NCBI GenBank assembly: GCA_030824555.1
Contig: JAVBXK010000139.1
Location: 1 to 54,111, forward strand
Source: a bacterium
GTDB lineage: Bacteria; Pseudomonadota; Gammaproteobacteria; Burkholderiales; Burkholderiaceae_C
Length of the DNA: 54,111 bases
Direction of reading: 5' to 3'
Shown here piece by piece: positions 50,243-54,111 of the stretch. Under the pieces are notes generated by a model. That model was given only the letters and a program-made list of their open reading frames with translations. It was not told the DNA's origin and did not search any database. Within the stretch, counting starts at the first letter, position 1. Every line of letters starts with the position of its first letter. The translations under genes were made by a program, and so were the position numbers.

Positions 50243-53034
50243 TTACGGAGCTGGCAGCAGCAGCTCCACCAGCTGTGCCATGGGCATGGGCCTGCCCAAC
50301 AGATAGCCCTGCATCGTGATGGGGCCCATGGCCTGCAAGGCTGCGCGTTGCGCCTCCAGCTCAACCCCTTCGGCCACCACGTCGATGCCCATGCTGGCGG
50401 CCAGACCGACCGTGAACGAGATGATGTGGCGGCTGTCGGCATCGTCCAGCATCTTGCTCACGAAGCCTTGGTCGACTTTCAGCTCGGCGGGGTGGATTTT
50501 CTGGATGTAGCTCAGGCACGAATAACCGGTGCCGAAGTCGTCCATCGAAATGCGGTGGCCCAGCGCCTTCAGCCGTGCCAGCGTGGCCATGACCCGCACT
50601 TCGTCCGCCATGATGGCCGACTCGGTCACTTCGATCACCAGGTGAGCCGGTGCCATGTGGCCTGCCAGGCAAATGGCGTGCAGCGTGTCGGCAAATGACG
50701 CGTCGCGCAACTGAATGGACGAGCAGTTCACCGCCACGGGCACGCTGGCGCAACCTGCCTGGCGCAAGGCCTGGCAATCGCGCATCACCTCTTCCAGAAT
50801 CCACTTGCCCAGCGCGATGATCTGGCCCGAGTCCTCGGCAATGGGGATGAAATCGGCCGGGCTGACCTGCCCCAGCTCGGGGTGCAGCCAGCGCACCAGG
50901 GCTTCCACACCCACCACCTGGGCACCATCGGCGCTGAACTGCGGCTGGTACGCCATGCTCAGGCCTTGCCCGCCCTGCTGCAAGGCCTGGCGCAGCGCGT
51001 TGTCCACCACCAGAAAGTGCTCCACACCGGCGTTCATGCTGGGGTGATACACCCTGACGCGGTTGGCCCCATCGCGCTTGGCCCGGTACATGGCGGTGTC
51101 GGCACAGCGCAGCAATTGCGCAACTGAATCGGCGTCGCTCGGGTAGCGGGCAATGCCCGCACTCATGCTGATGTGGTAGTGCCCGCCCTCCACATCGAAT
51201 GCCTGCTGCAGGCAGGCCGTTAAGCGCTCGGCCACGGTCACCGCCTGTTCGGCCGTGGATTGCGGCAGTACCACCACGAACTCGTCTCCGCCCCAGCGCG
51301 ACAACAAAATATCGCTGTCCAGTTCAGCCTTGAAGCGTTGCGCAACGGCTTGCAGCACCCTGTCACCCACGGGGTGACCGAGTGTGTCGTTGATGTGCTT
51401 GAAGCGGTCCAGGTCGATGAACATCAGGCAGAGTGCGGAGCCGTCAAGGTCGGCCTGTTTCAACATGCGCTGCATGTCGCTTTGCATCAGGTTGCGGTTG
51501 GGCAGGTCGGTCAGGCTGTCGTAGTTGGCCAGGTAAACCAGGCGGCGCTCGTAGTCTTTTTTCTCGGTGATGTCGTCAAAAATGCCGATGTAGTGGGTGA
51601 CCTCACCGGCCGCATCGGTCAGGGTGTTGATGGTCAGCCATTCGGGGAACACTTTGCCGTCTTTGGTGCGGTTCCAGATTTCGCCATGCCAGACACCGTC
51701 GCGCCGGATGCTGGCCCACATGTCCCGGTAAAAAGCCGCGTCCTGCCGCCCGGAAGCCAGGAACGAAGGCGACTTGCCCAACGCCTCTGCCTCGCTGTAG
51801 CCCGAAATGCGGGTGAACGCGGCGTTCACACTGACGATGCGCACCGACGCGTCGGCAATCAGGATGCCCTGGCCGCTTTCATTGAACACCCGGCTGGCCA
51901 AACGCAAGGCGTCGTTCTGGGCGTGCAGCGTGGTGGCCAGGTCGATCAATGACCGGGCAAACACCGCCAACTCGCCCCGCCCCTTCACCGTGGGGATGTC
52001 CACCGCGCCACCTTCTTCACGTATGCGCCGCGCTGCGGTCGCAATTTTTTCAAGCGGCCCCAATTGCCGCGCCAACAGCAACAGCAGCAAGGCAATGAAC
52101 AACGCCGCAGCCACCACCCCGCCCCACAGAATCTGGCGCGACAACGCATCTGCGGGCGCAAAGGCAGCCGTTTCGCTGTGGCGGGCCACCACCACCCAGC
52201 CCATGCCTGGGTAGTCGCGGAAACCACTTTCGCGCACGGCAGCCGTCAGGTAACGCAGCCCATCCGGCCAGGTTTCCACGGCCACCTGGCTTGGGGAGGT
52301 TTGCAAATCCTGATACGTGCGCAACGAGGCCAGGTCCACCTTCAGCGAGGGCAGCGCCGGGGTGCCCATCAACACTTTGCCCTCGCGGTTCAGCACCACC
52401 AGGTCCAGGCTGTCGCGGTCCAGTTGATCGAGCATGGACTCGCGGACGTCGAACGCCCAGTCCAGGCTCAAATGCCCGCAAATGACCCCGATCAGCTTGC
52501 CGTCTGCGTCGTGCACCGGGGCCGACACATCCACCAACCGCAAGGGCAGGTCGTCCCATTTGGGTTTGGGCAACAACTGGGCCAGCAGGAAGGCGTCGTG
52601 GGCATCGCCGAAGTGCAGGCCTTGCCGTCCTTTCAGGAACCAGTCGCGCTGGGCCACGCTTTTGCCTTCCAGCAGACCATCGGTTCCCGCGACGATGTTG
52701 CCGTCCAGGTCGGCCATGCCCACCCAGGCGTAGAACGGATAGGCCTGGCGCACACGCTCGAAAATGGCGCGCTTGCGTTCATGGGGGTAACCGGGGTCGC
52801 GGATGCGGTCGTGCCCGGCCAGAAACCGCAACTCGTTGGCGCGGGTGCTCATGTCCTGCGCAAACTGCGAGGTCATGCGCAATGCCATGTTCAGCAACAG
52901 GGCGCTCTGGTCGCGCTCGATCTGGTGGCGGCTGGATGGCTGGCGTACTGGCTGAGCAACAAGGCACTCAGCAGCGCCAGCACGCCCAGGCTGGCGGCCA
53001 GGCGGAATTTCAAGCTCGACATCAGCGACATCAT
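50243..53034 (-). CDS. Cache-HAMP-PAS-GGDEF-EAL protein, N-terminal frameshift
   Basis: The main frame encodes a periplasmic double-Cache-like sensor (YAWVGMADLDGNIVAGTDGL), a membrane helix (ILWGGVVAAALFIALLLLLL), HAMP-like and PAS domains, then GGDEF (SRWGGDEFVVVL) and EAL (GVEALVRWL, SMDDFGTGYS, VVAEGVEL), all with intact motifs. Upstream, the open frame continues to 53077 but encodes a Pro/Gly-rich, non-membrane N terminus. The +1 frame instead starts at ATG 53034 and gives LKFRLAASLGVLALLSALLL, the expected first helix, before running into nonsense. One inserted or lost base near 52925-52950 would join the two. Either the gene is frameshifted or the sequence has an error there. Confidence 0.82.
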
Positions 53035-53095
53035 GGATTCCCGGGAAAGCATGCCTGTGCGCGCAGGCATGCGTCATGAAAACGACGGGCGTACT

Positions 53096-54111
53096 CTACT
53101 CCGGGCCTTTGGCGGGCAGGCGCACCTGCTGCTCACGCCAGCGTTGCACCTGCTGTGCCAGCGCCTCCACCGTCTGCATCACACAGATGCCTGCGGGCAC
53201 CTGTCGCCGCCTGAGGCTGGGCGATGCACCCCCCACCCAAATGGCCACCTGTGACGGCAGTGCCTCACGCAGCTGGCTCAGCGCAGCCCACACGGCAGCG
53301 GCAGAAGGCGGCGCGATGACGCTCAACGCCACCGCGTCCATTTGCCACTGGCCGACGGCCTGCACCACATCGGCCAGCGGGGTGTCGCGCCCGAGCGAGC
53401 GGCGCTCGCACCCTTCCAGCGCCAGCATGCACTCGGCCATCAGCAGGCCCAGGGTGTGATGCTCGCCCGGCAGGGTGGTCAACAGCACGCGCGGTGCCGT
53501 GCGGGGTGCCGGGTGCTGGCGGTCGGCCGCGCTCACGGCCTCTTGCAGAAAGCGTTGAACGGCATCTGAATACAGGTGTTCCTGGTAAACCGTGATGTCG
53601 CCTGCCAGCCAGGCCTCGCCCACGGCATGGCCCAGTGGGCCCAGCAGGCCGTCCACCGTTTGAACCAGCCCGTGCTTCAGGGCGTGCTGCCCCAGGGCCT
53701 GGTGCAGGGCATCGACCGCGCCTTCGCGCACCCAGGTCATCCAGTTGCCCCTGTCGGGGGCAGGCACGTCACGGGCCTGTTCGCGCGTGGCCACCCGTGC
53801 CCCTGACCGCGCTGGCCGCACAGCCTGCACCCCGTCAGACAAGGCCTGGACGCGTTGCGCCAGCCCCTCGGGCGGCAAGGCCACCACACCACCGGGCCGG
53901 TGGCCCGCGTCGAGCAGGCGTTTGATTTGCCGCAGGCGGCTGAGCTGATCGGTCCCGTAGCGGCGCTCGCCAGCGGCATCGCGCGAAGGCACCGGGAAGC
54001 CGTAGCGGCGCTCCCAGACCCGCAGCGTGTCTTTCTGGATACCTGTTTCGCGCGCCACGTCGGCAATCGTGTGCACATCGGTTGTGGCGGCAGTGGGGGT
54101 TTGGGGCGCAG
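53096..54111 (-). CDS. MerR-family regulator with B12-binding domain (CarH/LitR-like), partial
   Basis: The protein has an N-terminal MerR helix-turn-helix (HTIADVARETGIQKDTLRVW), a helical bundle and a cobalamin-binding Rossmann domain. The Wx9EH motif of CarH is present (WLAGDITVYQEH), and EHHTLG supplies the lower axial histidine of the ExHxxG form. CarH and LitR use adenosylcobalamin as a light sensor and repress carotenoid or photolyase genes in the dark. A GTG at 54076 could be the start, but the frame stays open to the window edge, so the N terminus may be incomplete. It is encoded 19 bp beyond the GGDEF-EAL frame, in the same direction. Confidence 0.88.
   Translation of the reverse strand, partial: APQTPTAATTDVHTIADVARETGIQKDTLRVWERRYGFPVPSRDAAGERRYGTDQLSRLRQIKRLLDAGHRPGGVVALPPEGLAQRVQALSDGVQAVRPARSGARVATREQARDVPAPDRGNWMTWVREGAVDALHQALGQHALKHGLVQTVDGLLGPLGHAVGEAWLAGDITVYQEHLYSDAVQRFLQEAVSAADRQHPAPRTAPRVLLTTLPGEHHTLGLLMAECMLALEGCERRSLGRDTPLADVVQAVGQWQMDAVALSVIAPPSAAAVWAALSQLREALPSQVAIWVGGASPSLRRRQVPAGICVMQTVEALAQQVQRWREQQVRLPAKGPE

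Overview
The window is GC-rich, tightly packed chromosomal DNA. Its gene families and dispersed repeats point to a betaproteobacterium of the Burkholderiales, most likely a member of the Comamonadaceae. This placement is inferred from gene content (split metH, a short extra IF-1, an NrtABD-type cyanate locus, CCCCCTCGGGGGG and ATAGCTG repeats), not from a marker tree. No rRNA, tRNA, CRISPR array or transposase was seen.

Layout. (1) 0.3-6.8 kb: a lone cyclic-nucleotide-binding protein and a GAF/AAA+/Fis sigma-54 activator precede an operon of tandem rhodanese, OsmC-like protein, atypical acyl-CoA-dehydrogenase-fold flavoprotein and rubredoxin-fused reductase. A textbook -24/-12 promoter and a 19-bp inverted repeat lie between activator and operon. 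(2) 6.9-10.2 kb: hemerythrin-like protein, IF-1 with two tandem terminators, class II aldolase-like protein and a LysR regulator. (3) 10.4-28.8 kb: a large nitrogen-scavenging block. It holds cyanase with an NrtABD-type ABC importer, then, all on the minus strand, a UrtABCDE-type urea/amide importer, formamidase FmdA, FmdB, aliphatic amidase AmiE and a NarL-type two-component pair. Diverging from urtA is an NCS1 permease fused to a hybrid histidine kinase, followed by its response regulator. Together these would import cyanate, urea or short amides and release ammonium. (4) 28.8-39.8 kb: cupin, a six-PAS GGDEF-EAL protein with a C-terminal CZB-like zinc domain, a TerC protein behind a yybP-ykoY (manganese) riboswitch, tRNA-modification genes trhP and ttcA, a PrlF-YhaV toxin-antitoxin pair and the N-terminal half of a split MetH.

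(5) 40.0-50.2 kb is accessory in character. It holds a 1787-residue protein combining a ParA-like KGGVGR ATPase, an Mrr-like nuclease, a NACHT NTPase, pentapeptide repeats and 14 near-identical WD40 repeats. A winged-helix gene lies directly upstream and a nitrilase-fold gene with an unknown N-terminal region lies beyond that. This looks like a multi-gene biological-conflict (anti-phage or self/non-self) system and is the strongest candidate here for something undescribed. An orphan ArsA-type ATPase and a CcdAB toxin-antitoxin pair follow. (6) 50.2-54.1 kb: a Cache-PAS-GGDEF-EAL protein with an apparent frameshift in its first membrane helix, and a CarH/LitR-like MerR-B12 regulator running off the window edge.

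Signalling genes are unusually dense: two two-component systems, one of them with a transporter-kinase, and two GGDEF-EAL proteins.
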